Positions 34,071-46,938 of a DNA stretch of 64,000 nt are shown one piece after another. The position numbers were made by a program, and so were the translations under genes. Source of the DNA: Oxytricha trifallax. Its lineage: Eukaryota; Ciliophora; Spirotrichea; Sporadotrichida; Oxytrichidae. Location: positions 92,116-156,115 of the forward strand of contig ARYC01017170.1 of the NCBI GenBank assembly GCA_000711775.1, read 5' to 3'. Position 1 is the first letter of the stretch. Each line of letters starts with the position of its first letter. The notes under the pieces were generated by a model. The model ran no database searches. It was not told the origin of the DNA and saw nothing but the letters and a program-made list of their open reading frames with translations.

Positions 34071-35068
34071 TTAAGCGAGTATAATTAAAATGGGGAGACT
34101 GTTAAAAATAAATAAAAAAAGAGATCAAATAAAATTATGTTCATATCAATACACATGATTAAAGATAAAACAGTCACTAACTTGAATTAAGTTTGAGTAT
34201 ATCCTTATTTAACTTTAATTAATTAATCAACTATCTAAAAATGGAATTTTTATTTTTTTCATCTTTTCCATTTCATTTCTATTTTAGGGCAGTGAACTAG
34301 TTAATGCTGTAGCTGATCTTAAAGTTTTTCATAAATTTTTCTAAGATATCTTCATCATATCTTCAGGGTATCTTCAGGATATCTTCCTTAAAAAATAAAA
34401 AGTGTGGAGAGTGTGGAGTTTAGCAATAATAACAGTAACAATAATAGCAACAATAATAGCAATAACACTAGTAAAATCAATATCAAGCATTATTAGAGTC
34501 TGTGGATTTTTCCTAAAAAATCCAAATTTTAAGAAAATTTTTGTTAATAGACTTAGTGTTGAAGATGAAAAGTAAGATGATCACTAAGTCTATGAAAAAA
34601 ATTTTTCTCAAAATTTGGATTTTTTAGGAAAAATCCACAGACTCTAATAATGCTTGATATTGATTTTACTAGTGTTATTGCTATTATTGTTGCTATTATT
34701 GCTGCTGTTATTATTGTTATACTCCACACTCTCTACACTTTTTAATTTTTAAGGAAGATATCCTGAAGATCCCCTGAAGATATGATGAAGATATCTATGA
34801 AAAATTTATGAAAAACTTAAAGATCAGCTACAGCATCAACTAGTTAACTGCCCTAAAATAGAAATGAAATGGAAAAGATGAAAAAATAAAAATTCCATTT
34901 TTAGATAGTTGATTAATTAATTAAAGTTAAATAAGCATCTACTCAAACTTAATTCAAATTAGTGACTGTTTTATCTTTAATCATGTGTATTGATATGAAC
35001 ATAATTTTATTTGATCTCTTTTTTTATTTATTTTTAACAGTCTCCCCATTTTAATTATACTCGCTTAA
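34071..35068. mobile_element. 998 bp near-perfect palindrome (foldback element) with TA target
   Basis: Two arms of about 485 bp (34071-34557 and 34580-35068) pair almost base for base around a loop of roughly 23 bp. The ends TTAAGCGAGTATAAT and their complement are flanked on both sides by TA. The element lies inside the 57K gene of a decayed TBE, so it arrived after that TBE. No long frame is visible. Arms include an AATAATAGCAACAATAATAG-type simple stretch and a GATATCTTC repeat. Confidence 0.85.
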
Positions 35069-35074
35069 TAGTAG

Positions 35075-35690
35075 ATTTCGAGCTATCCTCATATGCTCTG
35101 ATTATCTCAATTCTTAAAGCAGTGTAACTTAAAAATATTCTCTTTATTTTTTTAAAAAAATTTTAGTTGAGTGTCTTAAACTTCTACTTTTAATTATTAT
35201 CTGAGGTCTCTAAGAGATGACTCTTTAAGCCTTATGCATTAGAGTACTGCTTATGCTACTCCACAAAATCATACTTCTCATCAAAGTTATCTTACTATAA
35301 GAATGCGCTAGGCTAAGTATTCTTATTGACATTCTTGTGTTTTAACCAGCTAGATTTCGAAAGCAATCTATTTCACACTTTTTACAAAGATATTCTTTAT
35401 TTTCCTCTGCTTGCATACAAATTTTGTCTTTAAAATTTTCTTTCTTCCACACCTTTTAGCCATTTATTTTCTATTTTAATAACAAAGAGGTAAAGTGATA
35501 GCTCTGGTAGTTCTTTATAAGTATGATATGACCATTCTCATATTTACCAAAGTTAAAGTCTCAGTTATTTTGTGGTAGTATTGTTGTTTTTTTTTAATTT
35601 TAGCACCTTTATTAAAATTTTAATTTGAAAATTTTTTCTTCTATTTTATTTAAAGCTAATTAGGAGCTTTTCAGCATGGAAGTTTCATGG
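35075..35690 (-). pseudogene. 57 kDa gene, N-terminal and zinc-finger part
   Basis: This lies directly right of the palindrome. It contains a Cys-rich block (KEYLCKKCEIDCF near 35365-35410), as expected for the first finger, and upstream Lys-rich sequence; the start region is near 35690. The frame is broken several times. The kinase part continues at 34066 on the other side of the inserted palindrome. Confidence 0.6.
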
Positions 35691-35899
35691 TACCATTTAA
35701 GCAACCATTCCTACAATCAATAATCAATTTATTATATCAAATTTTGATTAGGGGATGCACCTAATTAATACCTACTGCTTTAGTAGTTATTTTATATTTA
35801 AAATTAAAGTCCTCCTTATGTACTACTGATTATAAATACCAAAATTTAAGGACTGCTTCTTATCAAGTCAATGCCAATATAATACAATAATATATATTG

Positions 35900-36450
35900 A
35901 TATCAATCTCAAGTTTTGAACCAGTCTATGTAACTTTTCCATATCTTCTTAATAATTATACTCATATAGATGCTAATATTTAAAAGTAAGCTTACAGAAG
36001 TAAGTAATTGAGATCATATAACTTAAAATTGAATATTATTGGCATTCTTGCAACAATCAAAGGTAAATGCTTTAAAATTACCATTCAAAAATCTTTAAAA
36101 AAAGTTCAGCATCTATCCAGTTATATGAACAAGTAAGGAATAAGATTAGTGAAAGCTGGCTGTCTGGGCTGCTTATTTATAATTAGATTTTTAGTTTAAC
36201 TCTTTTTAAATAATTTCAACAGGCAACTTCTTGATGAAGAAATAGAACAAGCCCAACATAGATCGAAAGTCGCAGGTAAAGTAATTAGTAAGCAAGAGAT
36301 TTTATTCAAATATTTAGCGACTAGAATAAATGAATTGAACATAGAAACAGGTGATGCAGCAAGAGAATAAACTTTAGAAAAATATAGCAACAAGAAAATA
36401 AAAGAAAGAGAAGCAAGCTTTCTCAAAGTAAATTTTTTAGTTTTACAAAT
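35900..36450 (+). pseudogene. 22 kDa TBE gene, decayed
   Basis: Two anchors support this: IIGILATIKG (about 36040-36070), aligned with FFFGVLGTIKE, and KISESWLSGLL (about 36150-36180), aligned with KISDSWLQEL of the copy at 6475. They are in different frames. A Lys/Glu-rich tail follows to 36420. It is convergent with the transposase remnant, as in the intact elements. Confidence 0.6.
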
Positions 36451-37465
36451 TTATTCATTAACTTAGTTTTAAAATTTATTTAGAAACATTCGCTAAAACC
36501 TTTTTAGCACTTTTAAGTCAACTAGTTATCTACTTTGTTAGCTAAACTTTTAATAAAGTTAACTGTTTCAATTGGTAGGTCATTCATCAGGTGGTATAGC
36601 TGCACTTTCTTGTAATAACCTTTTAGAATGCCTTAATAGAATTCAATTCCATTAAACTATGGACTGTAAGGTATGTTGAACACTGGTGTTTTTCTAAGTT
36701 GCTCATACCTTTCCTGGTTCTTTATGAACAGAAAGATTATCAAAAAGTAGTATAATCTCTTATTCAGTGTACTTCTCTCTCAGATGTTCTAAGAATTTAA
36801 TATACTCCTCTGTCTTAATAGAGCAAGAATGATTAAAATGAGTTTCTATACCAGCTTTGCTCGCTAATTCCTCCAAGAATTCCCGTTGTTTATACCTTGA
36901 CTTTTTAATCATATACTTCTTTATATATTACTATGCCTCTTACACCAAGACTTCATGATGAAAATGTTGAAGGTAAACACAGCCTCTTCTACATGAATTA
37001 ACTTAATATTATTATATTAATCTCTTTGCATTTAATTATTAATACAATTTGAATTGTTGTTGTAGATAGCAGAGTCAAATCTATCATTATCTTTATACTA
37101 TCATCACCTTTGTAAGTGATACCATTATTATTACAAATGTTAGAAATAGATTACCCAGAGATCCTCAACTCAGGGAATTAACTGTAAAACACAGTAGATT
37201 AATGGTCGAGAGAGAAGTGAGCCCAATACTTCAAAGTTTGTCATTATTAAGATAGACAATATGCTTCTTTAGAAGCTTTGATTTCCACTTAGGGTCAAAA
37301 TAAATTATGCCATTATTGCTTTAGTTGTACTGCTATAAGGCAGTTGTAGCGAACAATTGATAAGCTTCATTTATAGATCAGCTCAATAGAATTAATATAT
37401 TTATTACATCCATTTAGCAGTTTAATTACTAGTTCTATTAAGTCCTCATCAATTTAGACACCAAT
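36423..37465 (-). pseudogene. TBE transposase, decayed
   Basis: Readable blocks from the C-terminus: NDLPIETVNFIKSLANKV, KGYYKKVQLYHLM, SPQFNGIEFYQ (Gln encoded by TAG; the usual Trp after Tyr is lost), and DNLSVHK with the aspartate altered in context. The N-terminal block IDEDLIELVIKLLNGCNKYI aligns with the start of the intact copies. TGA and shifts occur in between. The TGA at 36423 may be the normal end or may be shifted. Confidence 0.75.
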
Positions 37466-37566
37466 ATCTTATAACCTTTTGTTTCACTTTGATTAGAAAC
37501 CCAGCCCCAAACTTAATTTTATAAATCAATCCTATTACAAATCAAATTAAGGGATTTTGGGTTATG

Positions 37567-38221
37567 ATTAATAATTTTTCAATGAAAAGCTCTGGCATCC
37601 TGGCAAAATGGACCAGACTAACAACGTATGATTGATTCATCAGTAAACATAATGGTGAGAGGTCCATTTTTAAATAATAACTCTATTAATTGTATAAAAA
37701 AAAATTCTAAATTTATTCGACTTTAAAAGCAATAAGATTAAGGATCTTAATATTTATAATTAAATGAATAAAATATTATTAAATAATAAAAATAATATAA
37801 ATTTATAGTATTTTTTTATATTATATAATTAAAACAATTGCTTTGAAATGGGACTAAAATAATATAATACAATATATTGCAAAAAATATAAAAATGAAAT
37901 AGAAAATAATATTATTCAATGTATGTTAAAGAAGTTTAAACTAGCTTCTCAATGATTCGAGTATTATGACTAAACTATAAATATTAATTACTGTTTAATT
38001 TTGTTTGTTAATTAAATCTATATCTTCTTTTAACTGAAATTTATCAATTATATAGGAGGTTGAAAAAGGCATTTGATGAAATTTGCAGATATTTGTAAAC
38101 TATGAAAAATTAAGTCATAATTATGCAAATTATATTTAGATTTAGTTTAAAGATGTATATTATTCAGTCAAAAAAGTATATCTAAAGTTTTAATATTTTA
38201 TATTTAAATAAAAATTACGAT
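37567..38221. other. AT-rich DNA, no gene seen
   Basis: No supported feature between the decayed TBE end and the next MITE. Confidence 0.5.
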
Positions 38222-38376
38222 TATTGCAGAAATAAATTTGAATGTGAATAATTATATTTAAATTAATTTATCATAAATCAAAATTGTGGCAGTTAAATTG
38301 GCCAACTTTAACTGCCACGATTTTGATTTATAATAAAATAATTCAAATATAATTTTCCAAATGTATTTCTACAATA
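38222..38376. mobile_element. Minimal MITE of the TA family (155 bp palindrome)
   Basis: Ends TATTGCAGAAATAAATTTG and inverted TGTATTTCTACAATA, with TGGCAGTTAAA and TTTAACTGCCA meeting in the centre. It is essentially two terminal repeats of the 4.4 kb transposon placed head to head, with no interior. Confidence 0.7.
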
Positions 38377-38888
38377 ATATTTGTAATAAAAAATGTATTT
38401 TACTAAACTTAAATAGTAAAGGATTTCATAGTATTTTTAAATTAAAAATTTGTTTTATAAGATAGGTGATAAAACAGATAATAATAATCTTTATTTGGAT
38501 AAATTTCAAATTTTAATTGAACTAGAATTTCCATCATCTTATTATTTTTACTTTTAAACTATATAAAAAAACAAGAAATTTCAAAATAAACAAAATTAGC
38601 AAATTTAAGATTGAATTCAAGATATAAAATTTTATAAGCGTCTACTTAATTTTAAAGTCAATTTAAGCTAAAAATAAATCTGAAATAGAAATCAATTGAA
38701 TATATTTTTATTATTCACAATGCTTTATTGGAAAACTAGATTATTTTATATTTTAGAGGAGTTAATGTTTATTATATAGAAAAAATATAGTATTGTTAAA
38801 ATTTTAAGAACAAGGTACTAGACACTCAAAAACTTTTACATTTAAAAATTTACAATATACCTTCAAACTTCATTTTATTTTTAATTCT

Positions 38889-39154
38889 TAAAACCCCGTT
38901 AGTCAATTGAGAATGAAGATTGAAGATTAAGAATAAAGAAATTGAAAATATATTATTTTTGGCTAAAATTAATTATAAATAGGATAAAAACAAATTTACG
39001 CACCCTGATTGGTTTATTTTATAGAGACAATTATTCGAGCCAATGATTTTAATAATTAGCCATAACTTTAATAATTTACGCCAATAATAATATATTTTTA
39101 ATTTCTTTATTCTTAATCCCCAATCTTCATTCTTAATTGACTAACGGGGTTTTA
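38889..39154. mobile_element. MITE with 65 bp inverted ends (TAAAACCCCGTTAGTC)
   Basis: The ends TAAAACCCCGTTAGTCAATT and their complement pair over about 65 bp with few mismatches around a 135 bp centre. The terminus resembles, but is not, a C4A4 repeat. No coding frame. Confidence 0.75.
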
Positions 39155-39754
39155 TATAACTTGTTATTTTTTAAATAGAGTATTTTTTCTTATTTAATGA
39201 AAATTTAATTGCTATATTTCAAATAAAGATAATTAATAGTTTTAAAAGTTCATTGTGAAAGAAAATCTAATAAGGGTTCAATTTTTAAATAACAATAATT
39301 TAATTGATTTTTTATAATATACTTTTATTAATTAAACTTTAATAATTAATTTAATTAATAATATGAATATTAAAATAAATATAAATTTAAACGCTACTTT
39401 TAATATAACTTTTTTAAAAAATATTAATATATATTTATTTTTTTATGAAAAATTCACATTTTTGAATTAAATTGCGATTTTCATAATTAAGCAAGAATGA
39501 TTTATTGTAAAGATCTGAGTTTTTTTATTATTTTAATTTTAAAATTCTCTCTTAATCTTAGTCTCATCATCATCCTCTCTGTTCCCGCAGTATACAATGC
39601 AAATTCTTATTGTAAAGTTGCATTTGAGTTTATGCTAGAGATTGTTAATTCGGTAGTCATAAAAAGGTTCCGCATTTTTCAGTAGCTTTCGATAATACTT
39701 TAATTGCTTTCGCTATATCTTCTCCCATTACAGCTGTTCCCATTCTCACAGTAT
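39155..39754. other. AT-rich DNA, no gene supported
   Basis: A 62-codon ATG frame at 39497 has mostly hydrophobic, low-information sequence and no homologue that I recognise, so I do not call it. The region ends at the TBE target ATT (39755-39757). Confidence 0.4.
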
Positions 39755-39895
39755 ATTCAAAACACCAAACCCCTTAGTGAGGTTTATAAGTGCTTTGATT
39801 TGGAGGTTATAGTTGGGGTCTTATTGGGGTTAGTAGACAAAATGTAGGTTTTATGTGAATTTAATGTATATTTAATGAGTATTAGTGTTATTTAT

Positions 39896-41336
39896 TCAAA
39901 CAAATTTTATCTGTTTATCTTTATTGTATCTCATGAATTTTGCTCTTTCTAGTGGGTCAAGGATATCATCTAATGTTTATCGTGGATAGTTTGGAGCTCT
40001 CACGATTATCATCTCTACTATGCTTTTTATTTCTTTGCAGACAGCTTCTTACTTTAAGTGTTTCTAAGCCAAACTTATTGAATGCTTTTCATGTTTAGTA
40101 CCAAAGGAAGACATACTTTCCATATCACTTTCTAATATTATTGCAGCTACTGCCCAAACATCCCATTAGACAGAACCATTTGTCCACTTCTCTCTTATTG
40201 GGAAGTATCCGGGAGTCCCAAGTACCTATGCTAAAGTAACGATTTCTTATCTTAAAGCTCTATTGAAATCGATTACAACTACTTCTAATGGGCAAAGATT
40301 CAGCATTACATTTTCAGGCTTCAAATCTCTATGAACATACCCAAGGTCATGCAACTCCTTGACACCCTTTATCATATCTGAAAGTATATCGTTTAAATCA
40401 TCAGGGTATCGATTATGATAGAGATAGTCTCTCTGAGAATTTCTTGAGTCTTAGTGCGATAAAACCATAGGCTAATATGACACCATCTAACTTAAGCAAA
40501 TTCTTGAAATCTTTTCTTTAGGCCTCTCTAAGAACCATGTATTCATTAACATACTCGTTCTAATACTGTTGGTTCTTAAGAAGATAACTGAAAGGATACA
40601 CATTGTATGCATACTCATCAACTACTATAAGCTTTGCTTTTGCAGGCACGTTTATAATCAAGTAGTTTTCGATACAAGTGATGAGATCAACTGCATTTAA
40701 TGCTGGTATATTCATAGCTTACGCTTAGAAGCATGCTGAAATTGTATTGCCTACTGGTTGGTTCATCGATTCAAATCACTTCTGCCTCTTGTGTTTCTCC
40801 TGCTGCTCTCTTTATTATTCAAGAGTATTAGATTTTCTTTTAGCTGGTACTAGTTTTTTAGTCTCTTAATCTTCAATCAAAAACTCGCTGAGGTGATGCT
40901 TTTGCATATGTCTTTTAACTTTAGCTGAGTGAGTATATGATTTCATGCATGTCGTGCACTAATACCTACCATCTACCTTTTCATGCTTGAAATAAATCTT
41001 GGCTTTGCCAGAGTGTACCTCTTTCAGATGTCTCTTCAAGCTTTGTTCTGTTGAGAAAAGATTCTAGCAGTCTTCACATTGATATTTTTTTATCTTTTCA
41101 ATTGGTTGCTGTTCTTTTAGCTCCTCAACTTAATCGATTTAAGTTTAAAATCCTATCTCTGCACTCTCCTTCTGGTTTAATACTTCTATGATAAAAACTT
41201 ATGCTTCAAATTCAAGAGCTCTTAGCTCTACCTCCCTCTCAACATAAATAATTTCAGGCTTTTAAGTAGAGCCAAAGTTTAGCTATGATTATCCAGTTCC
41301 AAGAGAGATTGCTTTACGATTTAAAATAGCCGCCAT
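39896..41336 (-). pseudogene. 57 kDa zinc-finger / kinase protein (group II TBE), 8-base deletion
   Basis: ATG at 41336 (MAAILNRKAI), TGA at 39896 after KQIKFV. Two C2H2 fingers (CEDC..HLKEVH and CTTCMKSYTH..HMQKHH) are followed by a kinase-like domain: AYNVYPFSYL, YVHRDLKPENVML, VVIDFN, GTPGYFPIREKW, DVWAVAAIILESD. Compared with element 3, eight bases are missing near 40433 (after LRLKKF), which shifts the frame before the catalytic loop. Otherwise the sequence is open. HRD is kept while DFG is DFN, as in all TBE copies here, so catalytic activity is uncertain for the family. It is divergent from the 22K gene. Confidence 0.9.
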
Positions 41337-41902
41337 GTTTAAATTCAAATTTAAATTTCTATTATAAAGCTCTAATAACCTCTCTAGTTATAGTAACCTT
41401 GTATAGGAGTTGGTACTGCAACAACAATGGTTGATTCTTAGGCGCTAGACATCATATTTATACTAAGTTTATAACTATAAATTTTCTAAATTAATGCTTA
41501 ATATTTTTAATTTTGGTACCAACTTAGATATAATTCAGGTTGGTACTGGTACCAATTAGGTTTTGAACCATTTTGGAACATATCCATTAAAACCTCATTA
41601 GATTAAAAGTAGGTACTAATTAAGTTTTGGTTCTATTAAATTGGTACCAATTAAAATTAAACGATTTTAGTACCAGTGCTAATTAAATTTAAACAAATTT
41701 AGTACAAATTTAATGGAACTAAGTTGATTAAAATGGAGCTCCATCTCTGCAGTTTGTTACAGCTTCTGCAAACTTTCTCCACGTATCTTTGCAGGGTTGA
41801 CCTCCTATAAGATAACCATATTTAAAAGTAAGATTTTAAACAATAGGATCCAGAAGTCTATAAATTATTATTTGAAATTCATTAATAGGAAGAGGAACAA
41901 AG
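41337..41902. promoter_or_regulatory. Divergent promoter spacer with TTGGTACCAA repeats
   Basis: Matches 15678-16242 in reverse. GGTACC or close forms lie at about 41514, 41551, 41559, 41612, 41652 and 41680. Confidence 0.55.
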
Positions 41903-42695
41903 ATGGATTCACTTAATGATCAAATGAAAAGAGTCGAGGCTCAAGAAATGATCTCAAGATTCAGAAGTAAGGAAGATCTATATCGATACCTAAATTTACA
42001 TGGCAAGATAAATAGATGACTATCAACATATCATACAGTTGGTTTATTCCTTCCAACGATGGAAGGTACCAAAATTTCATTCTTAAAAGCAATACTTTGT
42101 GAGGAGAAGAAAGCTTTTAAAAATAAAGAGATTAAACTAATAGAAATTCCGAACTACCCTGAGATTTCAGTCACTATTCTTTATGAAGATGCCATGTAAG
42201 ATGAGGAAGTGGTAGTTTACCTTCCTACCTAGAAACAACCCTCAAATAAATTACCAGAGAGGAACTTCTTCTTTGGTGTTCTTGGTACAATAAAAGAGGA
42301 TAATCTCAGAGAAAATATTGAAGAAGCACATAAGATACGATATTATATCTTTCCTGAAGACTAGAAGAAGCAAGGCATTCTAATAAGCTCAGCCTGGCAA
42401 GAGGAACTTAAGAAGCATCCTTATCTTTCAAGTAAGCTTTGACATATTACTTTGTAGGAAAATCTGGCGCTGGAATATATCTTATGAAAGAGCATGCTAA
42501 GGTTCATAGAGAGAGAGAAAGTCACAGACAATTCATGAAGTGAGCAAGAGACTTTATAAAGATGTTTAAAAGCCAGATGAAATGAACATAGATGCAGGAG
42601 CTGGCACAAAGAGAAGAAATATGGGCCCAAGCAAGCCATAAGAAGAGGAGAAGAAAGAGAAGCCAAACCCCTTTCTGGGTTAATTTAATATGTGA
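41903..42695 (+). pseudogene. 22 kDa TBE protein, two introns, one frameshift
   Basis: ATG at 41903 (MDSLNDQMKRVE), TGA at 42693-42695. The first intron (36 bases, about 42002-42037) begins GCAAG instead of GTAAG, a GC-AG form, and ends ACAG. The second (about 42434-42459, GTAAGCTTT..TTTGTAG) follows HPYLSS. Exon 2 has IEIPNYPEISVTILY and ERNFFFGVLGTIKED; the last exon has GKSGAGIYLMKEHAKVHRE. Two extra bases in the AGAGAG run near 42515 break the frame before the Lys-rich tail. The stop lies 6 bases before the convergent transposase stop. Confidence 0.82.
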
Positions 42696-42701
42696 ACTTA
42701 T

Positions 42702-43767
42702 TCATTCATTTAAATCTAAAACTTATTTATAAACATTCATTCTTCCCTCTCTCGCACAAATTGTTGTCTTATCTACGCTCACTCTCTTACAGCTGCTTTG
42801 AATTAAGTCTACTGTATCGATGGGCAAGTCATGCATAAGATGATACAGCAGCAGCTTCTTGTAGTGAGTCTTGATTTAACTCCAGTAGAATTCAATTCCA
42901 TTAAATTATGGGCTATAAGGAACGTTGTATACAGGAGTAATGTTTAACTCTTCATAAGCTTTCTTAGACTCCTTAGTCTTATGAACTGAGAGGTTGTCAA
43001 CAAACAGGATGATCTCTTAATTGTTTTATTTATCTCTCAACTTATGTAGGAACTCTAAGTACTACTCTCGCTTAATAGAGCTAGGGTGAATAACATATCT
43101 CTCTAAACCTGAATCTTCACTTATACCAGCTAAAATAGTATGGGTGACTACCTTCACTTTTTAGTCATAAACTTCTATATAATCATACATCTTATACCAA
43201 GACTTATTAATAAAAGTGTTGAAGGTGAATACAGCTTCATCAGCGTGTATGAACTTGATGTTATTATTAATAGCCCTCTGCATTTAATCATATATATTAG
43301 TTTAAATTATTACTATAAAATGGCACTGTAAAATCAATCACTCTCTTCACTCTGTTGACAGTCTTGAAAGTAATTCCATTTCTTCTATAAATATTGGCTA
43401 TGGTCTAAGGAGAGATACGCATGTCAGGAAACCTGCGATGAAACATTACAGCTCGCTAGTCTAATGGAATGTGTGCCCAATACTTTAAAGTCTTCGAGTC
43501 GCAGAGGTAGTCAATATGGTGCAGTGAGAACTTTTATTTTCTTGCTGGATGTTTTCGAGTACCAGAATTAAAATGCTAAACAGCTAACATGCAGTGATAC
43601 CTAACAGTAGAGGCACTCTTGTGTAAGAGCTTTGCTATAGCTGCATAATTCAGTACTGGTTTGACTTAATCTATATTAATACTCGTACCATACCTAAGCT
43701 TAAGCAGTAAATCTAAATATTACTCATCATAAATAGACCCTAAATTTCGCTAATTTCTATTTCTCAT
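42702..43767 (-). pseudogene. TBE transposase (DD34E), nearly intact
   Basis: ATG at 43767 (MRNRNQRN), TGA at 42702. N-terminal region LLHKSASTVRYHC, HRRFPDMRIS, then IHADEAVFTFNTF (Asp at about residue 176), LFVDNLSVHKTK (Asp about 257) and SPQFNGIEFYW (Glu about 292), so DD34E. The only clear defect is one extra base near 43300, before the first catalytic Asp. It is the best candidate in the window for a recently active TBE transposase. Known TBE transposases act in genome rearrangement during macronuclear development in Oxytricha. Confidence 0.93.
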
Positions 43768-43869
43768 TTTGCAAATTGGCCTAATTTCTCTACTAACCCC
43801 AATAAGACCCCAACTATACCCTACAAATCAAAGCACTTATAAACCTCACTAAGGGGTTTTGGGGTTTTG

Positions 43870-46572
43870 ATTGTCATTGCTCATTTTCTGATTAAAATGC
43901 TGGTTTAATCGAAAATTAAAAAGATGATATAGTATATGAATTAACTATTTAAATTATAAAAGGAAATAAATTTCATGATATCAAGATTAAATTATGTATT
44001 ATTTTATTATTTTTTAGCACATTAGTAATTGTAATATTTCAAATAATCAATAGGATCAGAATTTAAATACTAAAAATGCTAAAATAAATTTATCTAAGTT
44101 CAGTCTGCTTTCATTCATTCAATTTATAGCTTATGTAAATCAATATTAATTCTTTATTTTGGAATATGTTATTACCTTTTTCGCAGAATTAATTAAATTT
44201 ATTATGTAATTTCAATCATAAATGCTATTTGATTAAAATACCACCATTTAGCATAGATAATGATTCAAAATACTATTTAGTGGCAATAATAATAACTGCA
44301 ATGTTTATTTTTTAATTAAATAAATAAAATTATATAGTTTAATTTGCTTATTTAGATCTATATAGCTATATAACATAAAAAATAAATAAAATAAGCTATA
44401 ATTTATTTTAAAAAATAAAAGTTAATTTTTTTTTATTTCTTTTTTATATAATAGAGATCAATATTTATGACTTTATTATTTTAAATTAATTCATGTCGTT
44501 ATTAATATTTATATTGGCTTTTTTCAATTTATTCTATAATTTACTAATTAATCTTTTAATTTACTATTTAGTATAAATTCTAAAGAAAGTAGTTTTTTTA
44601 TATTTTCTAAAAAAATCTATCTTTCAAATATAATTTCTTATTTTCTAATCAATTTATTGAATAATATTAATTGTGTATTTATTTTTTCATAAAATTATAA
44701 ATTAATGTAATTATATTTAAATAAAAATAATAATCCAGATAAAATATCATAAATGGTGACAAAGAGTATCAATTTCATTTGATTGTCTAGTATATATAAA
44801 ATTTAAAACAATAAATTCTTTTATTTTGTTCTTATATTTGGTAACTTATAATGATATTTTTAATTGATTTTTTATAAATAAAAAAATTATATATAATTAT
44901 AAAAACTCTCTAAGAAATTAAGAAATCATTACTTTTTTTATTTAATAATTTTATTCAAAAAAAATATAATATTATTAATTATTAGAAAAGTTTTTTAGCT
45001 TAATCTGAAACTTTATTTTAATTCTAAAAAAAACAACTAATACTTACTAAAATAATATAATAATTTAATGAAATAGTATTTAATTAGATTTATCGTAATC
45101 ATATTGATAATATAATTAAAATAATAAAATATAATTAAAATTTTATCATTTAACTTTATTATAACAGTCAATCATCGGAGAATCCGCTCATTCATTTATT
45201 ATATATTATGAATTTAATGATATAATTGTAATTTTAAGATAATATATATATTTTGCACCTTAATTATAATATATTATAATATTAATTGGCATCTCAAAAA
45301 AGCCAAACTCAGTATCTGCCTCCTCACTAAAGGGAAATCAATCACTTTAGGGGTGGTTGACTGATGGTGTCAAAAATTAAAGGATAAATAAAATCTAATT
45401 AAACTATCTGAATACTAAAGCCCAAGTAATAATTTCTGTAAGTATTGAATAAATATAATATTACTTATTTAAGGAATAACTAATATGTTTATTCATTAAA
45501 TTTATATTGATAGTTTTATATAGAATTTCAATTACAAATTTATATTTTCAGTTAAAAAAAAATTATTTAAATTATTATAATTAAAGACAAAATAAACAAG
45601 CCTTATAAATATAATAAATTCTAAAACTTATGAGAAAATTACATTATTAACTAAAATGATCCTTTAATTATGGTTGAATCTAGTATCGTCGAAAAATATT
45701 AATCTTTAGTACTTTTAGATTAACTATATTTTATTTTATATATCTAACATTCTAATTGTTGGTTCTATTGCAATAATTTAATTTATTTGCTTTCTCAAAA
45801 TTTATTATATGATAGCCTTTTAAATTTTAAAAGAATGAATACACCAAAAGGCCTAAGATAAATTAAAAAAATATATTTTGAAAATATTCTGATATAAAAT
45901 TAAATCAGATACATTTAATATTTAATGATGTGATCAGCAAACTGGAAAAAATATATATTTTTAAATATACCAAATATTTAACAATTGTTTCGAATTAATA
46001 AAATTTTAAGCAACAAAAATTCTTAATTTCATTTGAATAATGGTAAATAAAATGTAGGTTTAACTATTAAAATTTGAATTCTTCTTAATCTATAAATAAT
46101 AATAATAAACATCAATTTACAATTAGATATTTAATTCATTTATATAAAAAATTACTTAAAAAATTAATTAAAAACATTAATGAATATATGAAATTAATTA
46201 ATTAATTTACATTTTTAATTAAATTTTAGTATAAAACTTTTTGAGATAGAGGGTAAGTTTTATAATATTATTATAAGAAATATATTTTTATTAGAACTAA
46301 TTTATAATTCACCTTTGTTATAAAAATATTAATATTCATACTAAAAATTTAAAAATAAATAAAAATGAATATAATATATTTTTCAATTACATAATTTTTT
46401 CATGAATTATTACAATTTTCTATATTTGATTGGAATGTTTAATTTTAATTTTGTATAAATTTTATTTCTATGCAAGGTGTAATTTTGTTTTCCAGATAAA
46501 TGACTATAAATGTCTGCACTTCTACTGAATGCTTAGTACAAAATTTATTTGATTGATGGTAATTTAAAGTAA
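43870..46572. other. AT-rich germline DNA, no gene seen
   Basis: A small patch richer in G and C at about 45290-45385 (CTGCCTCCTCACTAAAGG..) stands out, but it is too short to interpret. Confidence 0.5.
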
Positions 46573-46574
46573 TA

Positions 46575-46806
46575 TTGTAGGAATACATTTGATTTTGGAA
46601 AAAATGTTTGTAATTAATTAATTAATGATTTAAATTTTGGCTGTTAACTTAGAGGAAACTAGACAAAATGATACTTGTTCGATTGAGATTCACAATCAGC
46701 TTGGAATTTAATATGTTCGGAACCTATTTATCACATAGTAAAAGTGAGGTAACTCTACAATTATCAAAATTGAAGAAAAATATGTAAATTGATTAAATTA
46801 ATTAAC
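46575..46806 (+). repeat. Left inverted terminal repeat of the TA-target element
   Basis: Pairs with 50743-51012. The last shared block is AATTGATTAAATTAATTAAC (about 46787-46806). The right arm has about 30 extra bases near 50790-50830. Confidence 0.85.
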
Positions 46807-46938
46807 ATTTCAATTCTATTTTAACGACTGGACTTAAGTTTTAAGCTCCTATATTGGAGGTAGGTAATCAAAAGTTTTTGAAATATATTTCAAAATAAAT
46901 CTCTCGCACCTAGGCAGTAGTTTTCAATGATTATTTTT

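Larger units (their letters stand above)
33605..37566. mobile_element. TBE: Decayed TBE interrupted by a 1 kb palindrome
   Basis: Remains of all three TBE genes in the usual order: 57K minus (33607-34066 and 35075-35690), 22K plus (about 35900-36450), transposase minus (36423-37465). The right end GGGATTTTGGGTTATG at 37551-37566, followed by ATT, is an eroded telomere-like terminus. The left end, with the kinase C-lobe, is missing. The 34071-35068 palindrome lies inside the 57K gene. Confidence 0.8.
39758..43869. mobile_element. TBE: TBE transposon, full length (group II), element 5
   Basis: The element is 4112 bp with 80 bp inverted repeats. ATT flanks it on both sides (39755-39757 and 43870-43872), which is the ANT target duplication known for TBEs and makes this the cleanest insertion in the window. 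The left terminus is mutated (CAAAACACCAAACCCC: one C to A and one A lost); the right one is perfect. Gene order is 57K minus, 22K plus, transposase minus. Confidence 0.96.

Noticed and set aside
39497..39685. 62-codon plus-strand hydrophobic frame
   Set aside because: No homologue, no neighbouring gene, and length compatible with chance when only TGA stops.
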